A DNA stretch of 64,000 nucleotides from Erythrobacter sp. JK5 (GCF_018205975.1 NZ_CP073577.1:806001-870000), one strand, 5' to 3'. Counted from the stretch's first letter, positions 49,946-59,863 are shown. Made by a program: numbers and translations. The notes: generated by a model from the sequence alone, not told the origin.

Positions 49946-50953
49946 ATGACCGAACAAACCGATATCAAGCGCAACCTTGCCAAGCGCTCTTCGCTGTTCG
50001 AGCGCGCCGACCAGATGTTCGGGCTGGAAAAACTCGGCCCGGCATCCGTTCCGGCGGACCTGCGCCGTGCCAAAGCGGCTGCTCCCGCACCGCAACCACA
50101 ACCCGAGGCGGTCGAAACCGCTCCGCCAGCCCCGCGCATTCCGCAGGCTTTCGAGCCCGCCGACCCCGAGCCTGCACCCGAGCAGACGCCGGACCGGCCT
50201 GCGACCGAACCCAAGGTCGTGCTGAGCGGTCCGCGTCAGCAGATCGATCGTGCCATTCTGCGCGAAGAGGGGCTGATCGTACCGGAAGACCCGGTGACGG
50301 GCCTGCTCGAGGAATTCCGGATCGTGAAGCGCGAACTGCTCGCCGATGCGCGCGCGTCCTCCGGTTCCGACGATGCGCGCCGCATTCTCGTGTGTTCGCC
50401 GCATCCGGGCGAGGGCAAGACTTATTGCGCCATCAACCTCGCGATCGCGCTGGCGGCCGAACGCGACATCGAAGTGGTGCTGGTCGATGCCGACGTGATG
50501 AACCCTTCGGTCACGCGCCGCCTCGGGATCGAGACGGGCAAGGGTCTGATGGATACGCTTGTCGACGATTCCCTGCACCCGGAACGGCTCGCAATCCGCA
50601 CCGATATCGAGGGACTGTTCGTGCTGCCCGCCGGATCGGGCAGCGCGCGCGACGCCGAATATCTCGCCAGCGCACGCACCGGCAAGGTGCTCGACCGCCT
50701 GACCCGCGGCGCGCCCAACCGCTTCGTCATTTTCGACACACCACCCGCACTCGCAGCCTCTCCGGCTGCCGAGCTGGCCGCCCATGTGGGGCAGGCGGTG
50801 CTGGTGGTTCGCGCCGATGAAACGAGCCGCGCAGCGCTCGAGGACGCGCAACAGCTGCTTTCGGCCTGTCCCGATATCAAGCTGCTGCTCAACGCCGCGC
50901 GGTTCAGCCCGTCCGGTCGCCGGTTCGGCGACTACGGGGAGAGGAAGGAATGA
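49946..50953 (+). CDS. XrtA-associated tyrosine autokinase
   Basis: 335-residue BY-kinase/ParA-like ATPase that works with the Wzz protein in EPS export control. The N-terminal ~85 residues are Pro/Ala rich and disordered. Walker A is SPHPGEGKTYCAINLA near 150-165, Walker A' VVLVDADVMNPSV near 174 and Walker B FVIFDTPPAL near 260. Instead of a tyrosine cluster, the C-terminus has a single Tyr (FGDYGERKE), so autophosphorylation may be limited. The stop overlaps the barrel gene's first possible ATG. Confidence 0.88.
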   Translation: MTEQTDIKRNLAKRSSLFERADQMFGLEKLGPASVPADLRRAKAAAPAPQPQPEAVETAPPAPRIPQAFEPADPEPAPEQTPDRPATEPKVVLSGPRQQIDRAILREEGLIVPEDPVTGLLEEFRIVKRELLADARASSGSDDARRILVCSPHPGEGKTYCAINLAIALAAERDIEVVLVDADVMNPSVTRRLGIETGKGLMDTLVDDSLHPERLAIRTDIEGLFVLPAGSGSARDAEYLASARTGKVLDRLTRGAPNRFVIFDTPPALAASPAAELAAHVGQAVLVVRADETSRAALEDAQQLLSACPDIKLLLNAARFSPSGRRFGDYGERKE

Positions 50954-50955
50954 TC

Positions 50956-52572
50956 ATGCGTATCCTCAAGGCTGCCCTGATGGTCGGGTTCGCCACGGTA
51001 ATCGCCGTAGCTCCGGCCAACGCACAGGATGGCACGCGCGACGATCGTCGCGCGGTTTCGGTACAGCCCTATATCGAGGTCAGCCAGATCCTTAGCGCCG
51101 AGCTTTCGCCGGGCGACGATGTGGTGACTTACACACAGGTCGCCGCCGGGGTCGATCTCAATGCGCAGGGGCGCAACAGCGGGGCTTCTGTCTCGCTGCG
51201 CTACGAACGCAACATCGGTTATGGCGACGATGTCGACAGCGACACCATCAGCGGTGTCGCGCGCGGCTATGTCGCGGTGATTCCGCGCTCGCTCAATTTC
51301 GAGGCCGGCGCGCTGGCAGCACGCACCCGCGTCGATGGCGGGGGCGGAGTTTCGACCAATCCTCTGGTGGCCGAGGATGCCGAAAGCCAGATTTACAGCG
51401 TCTATGCCGGGCCAAGCCTCGCGACCCGGGTCGGCGCGGTCGACGTTACCGGGATTGCCCGGGTCGGCTACAACCGGTTCGAGACCGATGACGTCATCGT
51501 CGACAGCAACGGCGACCCGGTCGACGTGTTCGACGACAGCGTTACCTACACCGGCCAGGTACGCGCGGGCACCCGTGCGGGCGATGCATTGCCGGTGGGT
51601 ATCGGCGTTACAGCCGGGGCTTTCCAGGAAGACGTTTCCAACCTCGATCAGCGCATCCGCGATCTCTACGTGCGCGGCGATGTGACTGTGCCGGTGAGCG
51701 ACAATTTCGCGGTGGTCGGCGGGATCGGCTACGAAGATGTCGAGATTTCGAGCCGCGATGCCTTGCGCAATCCCGACGGCACGCCGGTGATCGGCGACGA
51801 TGGGCGGTTCGTAACCGACTCGTCCGCTCCGCGCCGCATCGCGTTCGATGTCGATGGCCTGATCTGGGATGTCGGCGTGATCTGGAACCCGAGCTCGCGC
51901 ACCTCGCTCGCCGCGACAGTCGGCCGGCGCTACGATTCCACGACCTATTACGGCAGTTTCGCCTACGCACCCAGCTCGCGCAGCGCGCTCAACATCTCCG
52001 TCTACGATGGCCTCACCGGCTTTGGCGGGGTGCTCAACAATTCGCTGGCCGGATTGTCGAGCGACTTCGAGGCGCTGCGCAATCCGGTCACCGGGGATTT
52101 CAGCGGACTCGTGACCGGCGAAGACGGATCGGGCCTGGTCGGCACCCTCGGTTCGGTGCGCTCGGCGGCATTCCGCGGCCGCGGCGTGCGCGCCAGCTAC
52201 CAGCACCGCATCGGTCGGGCGACGGCCGCGATCGGCGCGGGCTACGACGAGCGCGAGTTCATCGCCGCCGCCGGGACCGTGCTCGCTGCGGCCGACGGTA
52301 TCACCGATGAGAGCTATTACCTCACCGGCACGCTGTCGCGCCCGATCGGCCGCAGCGCGAGCTTTGCGACCAACGCCTATGTCAACTGGTTCAAGAGCGG
52401 CGGAGACAACGGCGATGTGACCGCAATCGGCGGTTCGGCGGCCTACAACCGCTCGATCACCGATCGGCTTTCGGCGCGCGCCGCGCTCGCGGTGGACTAC
52501 TTCGACAGCGAATTCACCGCCGAAGACTTCGCATTCGCCACCGCGCTGCTTGGCCTGCGTTACGATTTCTGA
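50956..52572 (+). CDS. XrtA-associated outer-membrane beta-barrel protein
   Basis: 538-residue barrel protein of the PEP-CTERM-associated outer-membrane type (TIGR03016-like or the EpsL-like group). It has a signal peptide (ILKAALMVGFATVIAVAPANAQ), repeated amphipathic strands with alternate aromatic residues, and the C-terminal Phe signature LLGLRYDF used for outer-membrane insertion. It may form or support the EPS exit channel. The ATG at 50956 has AAGGA six bases upstream; the ATG at 50950 is possible and overlaps the kinase stop. Confidence 0.82.
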   Translation: MRILKAALMVGFATVIAVAPANAQDGTRDDRRAVSVQPYIEVSQILSAELSPGDDVVTYTQVAAGVDLNAQGRNSGASVSLRYERNIGYGDDVDSDTISGVARGYVAVIPRSLNFEAGALAARTRVDGGGGVSTNPLVAEDAESQIYSVYAGPSLATRVGAVDVTGIARVGYNRFETDDVIVDSNGDPVDVFDDSVTYTGQVRAGTRAGDALPVGIGVTAGAFQEDVSNLDQRIRDLYVRGDVTVPVSDNFAVVGGIGYEDVEISSRDALRNPDGTPVIGDDGRFVTDSSAPRRIAFDVDGLIWDVGVIWNPSSRTSLAATVGRRYDSTTYYGSFAYAPSSRSALNISVYDGLTGFGGVLNNSLAGLSSDFEALRNPVTGDFSGLVTGEDGSGLVGTLGSVRSAAFRGRGVRASYQHRIGRATAAIGAGYDEREFIAAAGTVLAAADGITDESYYLTGTLSRPIGRSASFATNAYVNWFKSGGDNGDVTAIGGSAAYNRSITDRLSARAALAVDYFDSEFTAEDFAFATALLGLRYDF

Positions 52573-52592
52573 CCCACGGAGCCCGACCCATC

Positions 52593-53747
52593 ATGTACGA
52601 TCAATTCTACGGCTTCAGCGGACGTCCTTTCCAGCTTACGCCGGACCCGCAGTTCTACTTCGAGAGCGCCAGCCACAAGAAGGCGATGTCGTATCTCGGC
52701 TATGGTCTTCACCAGGGCGAAGGCTTCATCGTCATCACCGGTGAAGTCGGTGCGGGCAAATCGACGCTGGTCGCGCACCTGATGGAACGGATCGATCCCG
52801 ATCAGCTTACCGTCGCGCAGGTCGTGACCACTGCGCTCGATGGCGAGGAACTGATCCACGTGGTCGCGCAGGCATTCGGCCTGTCGGTCGAAGGGCGCGA
52901 CAAGGCCGGGGCGCTGGGCACGATCGAGCGGTTCCTGCAGGAAGAGGCGCGCGCCGGTCGGCGGTGCCTGCTGGTGGTCGACGAATGCCAGAACCTCGAT
53001 TTCACCGCGCTCGAAGAACTGCGCATGCTTTCCAACTTCCAGCTCGGTTCGCACCCGCTGCTGCAGAGCCTGCTGCTGGGTCAGCCCGAATTCCGACGGA
53101 CGCTGGCGCACCATCCCGATCTCGACCAGCTGCGCCAGCGGATCATCGCCTCGCATCATCTCGAAGCGCTCGATGCCGACGAGGTCGAGGATTATATCCG
53201 CCACCGGCTCGCGCATGTCGGGTGGGACGGTCGGCCGGACCTGGCCGAGGGCCTGTTGCCGGCGCTGTACTCTCAGACCGACGGCATCCCGCGCCGGGTA
53301 AACCAGGTGATGAATCGTCTGCTGCTGCTCGGCGCGATCGAGGAGCAGGAGACGCTTTCGGTCGATATGCTCGATGCGGTGATCGAGGAGATGGCTGCGG
53401 ACCAGATGCGCGGCGCGCGCGAAACGCAGAGCCCGCTCGGGATCGAGCCGCAGGCAGCGGTGCCGGCAAATGTGGCGGCGCTCGATAGCGTCCCCGCAAG
53501 CGAAGTCGCCGAACTGCTGGCCGAACGCGACGCTCGCACGGCGCAGCTCGAAGCGGCGATCAGCGAGCTTCAGGCCGCCGGAGCTTCGGTCGCCAGCGAT
53601 AGCGGTGAGGGCGCGACGTCGCCTGAACTCAGCGAGGCGCTGGTGCGGATCGAGCAACGTCTCGAAGAGCAGGAGCAGAGCTTCCGCCATGTGCTGACGA
53701 TGCTGATCGAATGGCTCGAGGACGATCCTTCGCGCGAGGCTGCCTGA
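52593..53747 (+). CDS. XrtA-associated ATPase (ExeA/GspA-like)
   Basis: 384-residue AAA ATPase of the exosortase A-linked family (TIGR03015 type). It starts MYDQFYGFSGRPFQLTPDP, has Walker A GEVGAGKST at 50-58 and Walker B CLLVVDECQNLD near 126. After residue ~270 the protein changes to a low-complexity acidic region ending in a Glu-rich helix. By analogy with ExeA it may remodel the cell wall or drive assembly of the secretion apparatus. Confidence 0.88.
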   Translation: MYDQFYGFSGRPFQLTPDPQFYFESASHKKAMSYLGYGLHQGEGFIVITGEVGAGKSTLVAHLMERIDPDQLTVAQVVTTALDGEELIHVVAQAFGLSVEGRDKAGALGTIERFLQEEARAGRRCLLVVDECQNLDFTALEELRMLSNFQLGSHPLLQSLLLGQPEFRRTLAHHPDLDQLRQRIIASHHLEALDADEVEDYIRHRLAHVGWDGRPDLAEGLLPALYSQTDGIPRRVNQVMNRLLLLGAIEEQETLSVDMLDAVIEEMAADQMRGARETQSPLGIEPQAAVPANVAALDSVPASEVAELLAERDARTAQLEAAISELQAAGASVASDSGEGATSPELSEALVRIEQRLEEQEQSFRHVLTMLIEWLEDDPSREAA

Positions 53748-53749
53748 CC

Positions 53750-54658
53750 ATGCCCGCGGCTGAACAGCCCGGTATCGTCAACGGTCTCTCGGTCGATGTC
53801 GAAGACTGGTTCCAGGTTGGCGCGTTCGAGAAGGTGATCGAGCGCGACGACTGGGATTCGCTCAAGACGCGGGTCGAGGACAATGTCCTGCGCATCCTGG
53901 ACCTGTTCGCCGAAGCCGACGTGCATGCGACGTTCTTCACGCTGGGCTGGGTGGCCCAGCGACACCCGCAGATGATCCGGCGGATCGCCGAAGCGGGACA
54001 CGAAGTGGCCAGCCACGGGTATGACCACGCGCGGGTCTTCACCTTCGATCGCTCCGAGTTCGCCGAAGACATCCGCAAGGCGCGCGCGATCATCGAAGAC
54101 ACGTCGGGGCAGGTCGTCAGCGGCTACCGTGCGCCGAGCTTCTCGATCGATCATCGCACTCCGTGGGCGTTCATGGAACTCGCCGAACAGGGCTACGCCT
54201 ACTCCTCCAGTGTCGCGCCGATCGCGCACGACCATTATGGCTGGCCCGAAGCGCCGCGCTTTGCCTTCCGACCGATTCCGTGGGCCGATATCGTCGAGCT
54301 GCCGGTGACGACCGCGATGCTCGGCGGCCGTCGCGTCGCCGCCGGCGGAGGCGGGTTCTTTCGGGTCCTGCCCTATGCCTTTTCGCGCTGGGCGATCCGG
54401 CAGGTGAACCGCCGCGATGAACGCCCGGCGGTGTTCTATTTCCACCCGTGGGAAATCGACCCCGATCAGCCGCGCGTGCCCGGCGCCCCGATCCGATCGC
54501 GCCTGCGGCACTACACCGGGCTCGAACAGATGGCGGGCAAGTTGCGCGATCTTGTGCACCAATTTCGCTGGGGCCGGATGGATCTTGTCGCGCACCGTGA
54601 GGCGGCGCGGGCCGATGAGCAGTCGATAGCGGTCGACGATCCCGGAATAGCGGCATGA
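53750..54658 (+). CDS. XrtA-associated polysaccharide deacetylase
   Basis: 302-residue NodB-homology deacetylase (TIGR03006 type) that likely removes N-acetyl groups from the EPS. The start NGLSVDVEDWFQVG gives the catalytic/metal Asp at 16 or 19; His89 and His93 in SHGYDHARVF bind metal; YRAPSFSI is the third motif. FYFHPWEIDPDQPR holds the late His. It lacks a signal peptide, so it acts in the cytoplasm or with membrane intermediates. The end overlaps the FemAB gene (ATGA). Confidence 0.88.
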   Translation: MPAAEQPGIVNGLSVDVEDWFQVGAFEKVIERDDWDSLKTRVEDNVLRILDLFAEADVHATFFTLGWVAQRHPQMIRRIAEAGHEVASHGYDHARVFTFDRSEFAEDIRKARAIIEDTSGQVVSGYRAPSFSIDHRTPWAFMELAEQGYAYSSSVAPIAHDHYGWPEAPRFAFRPIPWADIVELPVTTAMLGGRRVAAGGGGFFRVLPYAFSRWAIRQVNRRDERPAVFYFHPWEIDPDQPRVPGAPIRSRLRHYTGLEQMAGKLRDLVHQFRWGRMDLVAHREAARADEQSIAVDDPGIAA

Positions 54659-55719
54659 ACGCCCCGGTAAAAACCCTCCAGCAAGTATCTCTCGCCGACC
54701 TGCGCGATGCGGCGCAGGTGCAGCGCATCGAAGGTTTCGTGGCCGAACAGGGTGCGAGCCTGTTTCATCGCCCGGCATGGTTGCGCGCGGTCGAGGCGGG
54801 CACCGGTCAGCGCGCGGCGGGCCTGATTGCCGAACAGCTCGGTGTCATCACCGGGTGGCTGCCGTTGACCGAAGTGCGGTCGCTCCTGTTCGGCAAGGCG
54901 CTGGTTTCAAGCGGGTTCGGCGTCGGCGGCGGTATCTGTGCTGAAAACGATGGGGCGGTGACGGCCCTGACGCAGGCTGCGACCCGGCATGCGCTGGATC
55001 GCGGCATCCCGGCGATCGAGCTGCGCGGCGGGCCGATCCCCGATGGGTGGCAACGCAGGGACGACAAGCACTGCGGTTTCGAGCGTCCGCTGGCCGCAGA
55101 CGACGAGGCCGAATTGCTCGCGATCCCGCGCAAGGCCCGCGCCGAAGTGCGCAAGGGCCTGGCGTTCGAACATCCCATCCGCATCGGGCGCGGCCGCCGG
55201 GACTTGGACGCCCATTACGCGGTTTACAGCCAAAGCGTTCGCAACCTCGGCACGCCGGTTTTTCCGAAACGGTTGTTCGCGGCGATGCTCGAGGCGTTTC
55301 CCGAGAGCAGCGACATATTGACGGTGTTCAGGGACGGATCGCCGATTGCGAGCGTTTTGTCGTTCTATCATGCTGGTGCGGTCATGCCGTTCTGGGGCGG
55401 CGGCACTCTCGAAGCGCGAGGCGCGCGGGCCAACGAGCTGATGTATTACGAACTCATGCTCCATGCCCGGCGAGGGAAGGGGATGGACCGGTTCGATTTC
55501 GGACGCTCCAAGACCGGCAGCGGGCCGTATCGCTTCAAGAAAAACTGGGGGTTCGCGCCGAGTCCGCTCGTCTACGGCGACTGGACCGCGCCGGGCGCCC
55601 GGCCTCGCGACGTCGACCCCACCGGCGCATCCTATCAGCGCAAGATCGGGCTCTGGAAGCAGCTTCCGCTGCCGGTCGCCAATGCGATCGGTCCGTGGAT
55701 TTCGCGCGGGCTCGCGTGA
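54655..55719 (+). CDS. FemAB-related XrtA-system protein
   Basis: 354-residue protein of the exosortase-linked FemAB family (TIGR03019 type), related to peptidyltransferases that add amino acids to cell-wall precursors. The C-terminal GNAT-like half shows RKARAEVRKGL, SVLSFYHAGAVMPFWGGG and DRFDFGRSKTGSGPYRFKKNWG. It may add an amino acid or acyl group to the EPS or a lipid carrier. Its stop TGA overlaps the next ATG by one base. Confidence 0.85.
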   Translation: MNAPVKTLQQVSLADLRDAAQVQRIEGFVAEQGASLFHRPAWLRAVEAGTGQRAAGLIAEQLGVITGWLPLTEVRSLLFGKALVSSGFGVGGGICAENDGAVTALTQAATRHALDRGIPAIELRGGPIPDGWQRRDDKHCGFERPLAADDEAELLAIPRKARAEVRKGLAFEHPIRIGRGRRDLDAHYAVYSQSVRNLGTPVFPKRLFAAMLEAFPESSDILTVFRDGSPIASVLSFYHAGAVMPFWGGGTLEARGARANELMYYELMLHARRGKGMDRFDFGRSKTGSGPYRFKKNWGFAPSPLVYGDWTAPGARPRDVDPTGASYQRKIGLWKQLPLPVANAIGPWISRGLA

Positions 55720-56945
55720 TGCGCGGCATCCTGTTCCTCGCGCATCGCGTTCCGTTTCCTCCCAATCGGGGAGACAAGATCCGCGCGCACCATCTCCTCA
55801 GGCATCTGGCGCAGTTCGCTCCGGTGCATGTCGGATGTTTCGCCGAAAGCGACGAGGATCGCGCGGTCGAGGGCGAGCTTGCTCAGATCGCCGCGAGCCA
55901 TTGCATCGTCGACCGTTCGAAGCCGCTGGTGCTGGCCGGGGTCGAGGCGGTGCTGGCGCACAAGCCTGTGAGCCTGACCGCGTTCCACAGCGCCCGGCTC
56001 GATCGGTGGGTGCGCGAAACGCTCGCGTTGCAGCCGATCGACACGATCGTCGTCTTTTCCGGACAGATGGGTCAGTACGTGCCCGAGGATTATCCCGGTC
56101 GGGTCGTGATCGACCTGTGCGATGTCGACAGCGCCAAGTTCGAAAGTTACGCCGATGGAGGCGAGCGGGTCTGGCTCAATCGCCGCGAAGGCCGCCTGCT
56201 GGCGCGCGAGGAAGAACGGCTCGCCGGGCGTTCCGACGCCACCATCCTGATCAGTGCCGCCGAAGCCGACCTGTTCCGCACCCGGCTCAAGACGCCCGCC
56301 CGCGCCAACATTCAGGTGATCGGCAACGGGATCGATGCGGGTTTCTTCGCCCCTGATGCGGTTCCACCTGCCGGAGAGATATCGGCCAGCGAAGGCCCGC
56401 ACTTCGTCTTTACCGGCCAGATGGATTATCGCCCCAACGAACAGGCGGCGCTATGGGCGATCGGGCAATTGCTGCCGGTCCTGCGTCGGCGCTACCCTCA
56501 GGCACAGTTTCACGTGGTCGGGCGCAACCCGACCGACGCTCTCAAAGCCCGTCGAAACGATCCGGGCGTGACCATCTGGGGCGAGGTGCCCGATGTCCGC
56601 CCCTTCATCGCTGCCGCCGACTGCGTGCTTGCGCCGCTGCTGATTGCGCGCGGGGTGCAGAACAAGGTGCTGGAAGCGATGGCGATGGCGCGGCCGGTGC
56701 TCCTGACGCCGCAGGCGGCGACCGGGATCGCAGCCGATGACGCAACGCACTGGCTGGTGTGCGAGCCCGACGCGCTGGCGATGGCCGGACGGTTCGAGGC
56801 GATGTGGGAGAGCGGCGGCAGCGCCGACGCGATCGGCGCGGCGGCGCGCCAGTTCGTGCTCGATCATCATGCCTGGCACGCGATGCTCGCGCCGCTCGAA
56901 CACCTGCTCGCTGGCGAGACGGCGGAGGCGCGCGATGCCGCCTGA
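55719..56945 (+). CDS. XrtA-system glycosyltransferase (TIGR03087 type)
   Basis: 408-residue GT4-like glycosyltransferase. The N-terminus LFLAHRVPFPPNRGDKIR is typical of this family. The acceptor domain spans residues 1-190, and the nucleotide-sugar domain contains FVFTGQMDYRPNEQA, HVVGRNP and the region around VLEAMAMARPVLLT with the conserved Glu. It transfers a sugar to the growing EPS unit, sugar unknown. The gene overlaps xrtA by 11 bases. Confidence 0.9.
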   Translation: MRGILFLAHRVPFPPNRGDKIRAHHLLRHLAQFAPVHVGCFAESDEDRAVEGELAQIAASHCIVDRSKPLVLAGVEAVLAHKPVSLTAFHSARLDRWVRETLALQPIDTIVVFSGQMGQYVPEDYPGRVVIDLCDVDSAKFESYADGGERVWLNRREGRLLAREEERLAGRSDATILISAAEADLFRTRLKTPARANIQVIGNGIDAGFFAPDAVPPAGEISASEGPHFVFTGQMDYRPNEQAALWAIGQLLPVLRRRYPQAQFHVVGRNPTDALKARRNDPGVTIWGEVPDVRPFIAAADCVLAPLLIARGVQNKVLEAMAMARPVLLTPQAATGIAADDATHWLVCEPDALAMAGRFEAMWESGGSADAIGAAARQFVLDHHAWHAMLAPLEHLLAGETAEARDAA

Positions 56946-57951
56946 CGCGACGCTCCCGGCACCCGGCCAGCGCAGCCTGCCGGATACCTGGCGAACCCCG
57001 CTCTTGGGGCTGGCGCTCGCGGTGCTGGCGCTCGGTCTGCTGGCGGCTCGCGAATGGGGCGAAATGCTGCACCAGTGGTGGAACGTCGACACCTACAACC
57101 ACATCCTGCTGGTCCTGCCGATCCTGGTGTGGCTGGTGGCGATGAAGGGCGATGACCTTGCGCAAACGCGTCCGCGCCCATGGCTGCCGGGCCTGGGACT
57201 GGTGGCAGCAGCCTTGGGGTTGTGGTGGATCGGAAGGGCGAGCGGGCTCAATCTGCTCGCGCACGCCGGTGCGGTGGGCGCAATCCAGGGCGCGGTCGTC
57301 GCGCTGCTCGGCAAACGCATTTCGCTGTTGCTGGCCTTGCCCATTGGCTTTGCCGCGTTCCTTGTTCCGTTCGGTGACGAGATCATCGCTCCGTTGCAGA
57401 CGATAACAGCCGAAATCGCGATCGCGTTGACCCATGCGAGCGGCGTGCCTGCGGTGATCGACGGGATCTATATCGATACGCCGGTGGGTCTGTTCATCGT
57501 TGCGGAAGCGTGTTCCGGCGTGAAGTTCCTGATTGCGATGGTGACGCTGGGCGTGCTGGTGTGCTTCACGCGCTTCGACAGCTGGTCCCGGCGCGCGCTG
57601 TTCATGCTCGCCGCGGTGATCGTGCCGGTGCTGGCCAACGGGGTGCGCGCCTGGGGCACGATCTACATTGCGCAGAGCCAGGGAGTCGAATTCGCGGCCG
57701 GTTTCGATCACATCGTCTATGGATGGATATTCTTCGCGATCGTAGTCGGGCTGGTGCTTGCGGGAGCCTGGCGCTTCTTCGAGCGCGAGCCCGATGATTA
57801 TGGCTGGTCGCTGGCCGAGCTAGAGGCAATGCCGCTCGCCTCGGACGCCACAGGTGGGGCGAGCATTCACGCGGCACTCGCGCTGATTGTCGGGTTGACC
57901 GTCGCGGTCGGGGTCGCCGCCGCGATTGTCGCTCCCGCCGCAATCGGCTAG
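56935..57951 (+). CDS. xrtA: Exosortase A, without an EpsI domain
   Basis: 338-residue multi-pass transpeptidase-like enzyme that processes PEP-CTERM proteins for anchoring at the cell surface. The catalytic triad is readable: Cys193 in VAEACSGVKFL, Arg238 in NGVRAWG and His259 in FDHIVYG. Eight or more membrane segments are seen. The last segment (AALALIVGLTVAVGVAAA, about 313-330) looks like the first segment of an EpsI (DUF3485) domain, yet the frame stops eight residues later and the next gene starts 13 bases on. Many sphingomonad exosortase A proteins are, from memory, near 500 residues with a fused EpsI. The start is ATG 56935. Confidence 0.88.
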   Translation: MPPDATLPAPGQRSLPDTWRTPLLGLALAVLALGLLAAREWGEMLHQWWNVDTYNHILLVLPILVWLVAMKGDDLAQTRPRPWLPGLGLVAAALGLWWIGRASGLNLLAHAGAVGAIQGAVVALLGKRISLLLALPIGFAAFLVPFGDEIIAPLQTITAEIAIALTHASGVPAVIDGIYIDTPVGLFIVAEACSGVKFLIAMVTLGVLVCFTRFDSWSRRALFMLAAVIVPVLANGVRAWGTIYIAQSQGVEFAAGFDHIVYGWIFFAIVVGLVLAGAWRFFEREPDDYGWSLAELEAMPLASDATGGASIHAALALIVGLTVAVGVAAAIVAPAAIG

Positions 57952-57964
57952 CCGCGCCTGCGAC

Positions 57965-59863
57965 ATGTGCGGGATCGCCGGAATATTTCATGCCGAAGCG
58001 CCAAAGCCCGTCGACCCGGTGCGGGTCGAGCGGATGTGCGACGCGATGGTCCATCGCGGACCCGACGGTCACGGCGTCTGGACCGATCTTGGCGTCGGGC
58101 TGGGGCACCGGCGGCTGTCGGTAATCGACCTCGAAGGGTCTCCCCAGCCGATGCACTCAGCCGATGGTCGCGCGGTGATCGTGTTCAACGGCGAGATTTA
58201 CAACTTCCGCGAACTGCGCCGCGAGCTGGAGCTTGGCGGCGCGCGGTTTCGCACCAGCGGCGATACCGAGGTTATCCTTGCCGCGTGGCAGCGCTGGGGC
58301 GTCGACTGTCTCGAAAAGCTGCACGGGATGTTCGCCTTTGCGCTGTACGATCGCGATACGCGGCAATTGTTGCTGGCGCGCGACCGGTTCGGGGTGAAGC
58401 CGCTGTTCATGACGCGACTCGCCGACGGTAGCCTGGCCTTCGCATCCGAGCTCAAGGGGCTGCTGGCGCACCCGCAGCTGCGTCGCCGGGTCAATCCGGA
58501 GGCGATCGACGCCTACTTCGCCTGGGGTTACGTCCCCGATACGCACTCGATCCTGGCGGGGGTCGAAAAGCTTCCCGCAGGGCATTTCCTGCTGCTCGAG
58601 CAGGGCCGGGCACCGGGGCCGCCGACGCGGTGGTGGGATATCGACTTCTCGCAGCGTGAGCGCGGGAGCGAGGCCGATCTCTCGGCGCAGCTGGTGCACC
58701 TGCTGCGCGAAGCGGTGCAGTCGCGCATGGTCGCCGACGTGCCGCTGGGCGCGTTCCTGTCGGGCGGGGTCGATTCCTCCAGCGTGGTGGCGCTGATGAG
58801 CGAAGCGAGCGCCGAGCCCGTGCGGACCTGTTCGATCGGGTTCGATGTCAGCGATGCAGACGAAACCGGTTATGCCGAGCAGGTCGCGCGGCAATTCGCC
58901 ACCGAGCACGAGGCGCGGATCGTCGGCCGGGACGATTTTGACGCGATCGACCAGCTCGCCGGCATGTTCGACGAGCCATTTGCCGATGCATCGGCGTTGC
59001 CGACCTGGCGAGTGTGCCAGCTGGCGCGCGAAAAGGTAACCGTCGCCCTGTCCGGCGATGGCGCGGACGAGGCCTTTGCCGGATACCGCAGGCAGGTGTT
59101 TCATCACCACGAAGAGCGCGTGCGGGCGGTGCTGCCCGCGGGCCTGAGAAAGCCGCTGTTCGGAATCCTCGGAAGGTTCTGGCCCAAGGCGGACTGGGCA
59201 CCGCGCCCGTTGCGGGCAAAGAGCACGCTTCTCGCTCTCGCGGCGAGCGGAGATGAGGGCTACGCGAGCGGGCTCTCGGTCGCAGCTCAAGACGTCCGAC
59301 ACTCACTGTATTCACCGAAATTCATGCGTTTGCTCGGCGGATTTCGCGCAGAGGACGAACTCGTGGCGGTGCTGCGCAGCGCGCCCGCGCGCTCGGGCCT
59401 CGACCGGGCGCAATATGCCGATCTGACCTTCTGGATGCCGGGCGATATCCTCACCAAGGTCGACCGCACCAGCATGGCGGTGAGCCTCGAGGCACGCGAA
59501 CCGCTACTCGATCATCGTCTGGTCGAATTCGCTGCTCGGCTACCGGACAGGATGCGGGTGCGTGGCAATACGGGCAAGTATCTGCTCAAGTCGAGCATGC
59601 AGCGCTACTTGCCGCACGACATTCTCTATCGCCCGAAACAGGGGTTCGTGACGCCGATCGCCGAGTGGTTGCGCGGTCCTCTGGCGGACAGCGCGCAGGC
59701 GATCTCAGGCAGTACCGTCCTTGGTGAAACCGAATACTTTGATCCGCGCAGTATTTCACGCCTGGCCGACGCGCATGTTTCCGGTCGGTCGGACAATTCG
59801 CGTGTCCTGTGGCAACTGATCATGCTGGAAAAGTCGTTGAGCCGCCTTGGAGTGACGGGCTGA
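57965..59863 (+). CDS. XrtA-associated glutamine amidotransferase (asparagine synthase-like)
   Basis: 632-residue asparagine-synthase-like enzyme (TIGR03108 type). The class II glutaminase nucleophile is Cys2 in MCGIAGIF; residues 30-45 contain HRGPDGHGVW. The synthetase domain has the ATP loop LSGGVDSSSV near 265 and later FWMPGDILTKVDRTSMAVSLEAREPLLDH. It likely amidates a carboxyl group in EPS-linked metabolism. Last gene of the EPS operon, 13 bases after xrtA. Confidence 0.9.
   Translation: MCGIAGIFHAEAPKPVDPVRVERMCDAMVHRGPDGHGVWTDLGVGLGHRRLSVIDLEGSPQPMHSADGRAVIVFNGEIYNFRELRRELELGGARFRTSGDTEVILAAWQRWGVDCLEKLHGMFAFALYDRDTRQLLLARDRFGVKPLFMTRLADGSLAFASELKGLLAHPQLRRRVNPEAIDAYFAWGYVPDTHSILAGVEKLPAGHFLLLEQGRAPGPPTRWWDIDFSQRERGSEADLSAQLVHLLREAVQSRMVADVPLGAFLSGGVDSSSVVALMSEASAEPVRTCSIGFDVSDADETGYAEQVARQFATEHEARIVGRDDFDAIDQLAGMFDEPFADASALPTWRVCQLAREKVTVALSGDGADEAFAGYRRQVFHHHEERVRAVLPAGLRKPLFGILGRFWPKADWAPRPLRAKSTLLALAASGDEGYASGLSVAAQDVRHSLYSPKFMRLLGGFRAEDELVAVLRSAPARSGLDRAQYADLTFWMPGDILTKVDRTSMAVSLEAREPLLDHRLVEFAARLPDRMRVRGNTGKYLLKSSMQRYLPHDILYRPKQGFVTPIAEWLRGPLADSAQAISGSTVLGETEYFDPRSISRLADAHVSGRSDNSRVLWQLIMLEKSLSRLGVTG

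Noticed and set aside
57952..57964. Possible frameshift hiding an EpsI domain after xrtA
   Set aside because: The sequence between xrtA and the amidotransferase is only 13 bases, and no other frame around it resembles EpsI; the domain is absent and not merely out of frame.
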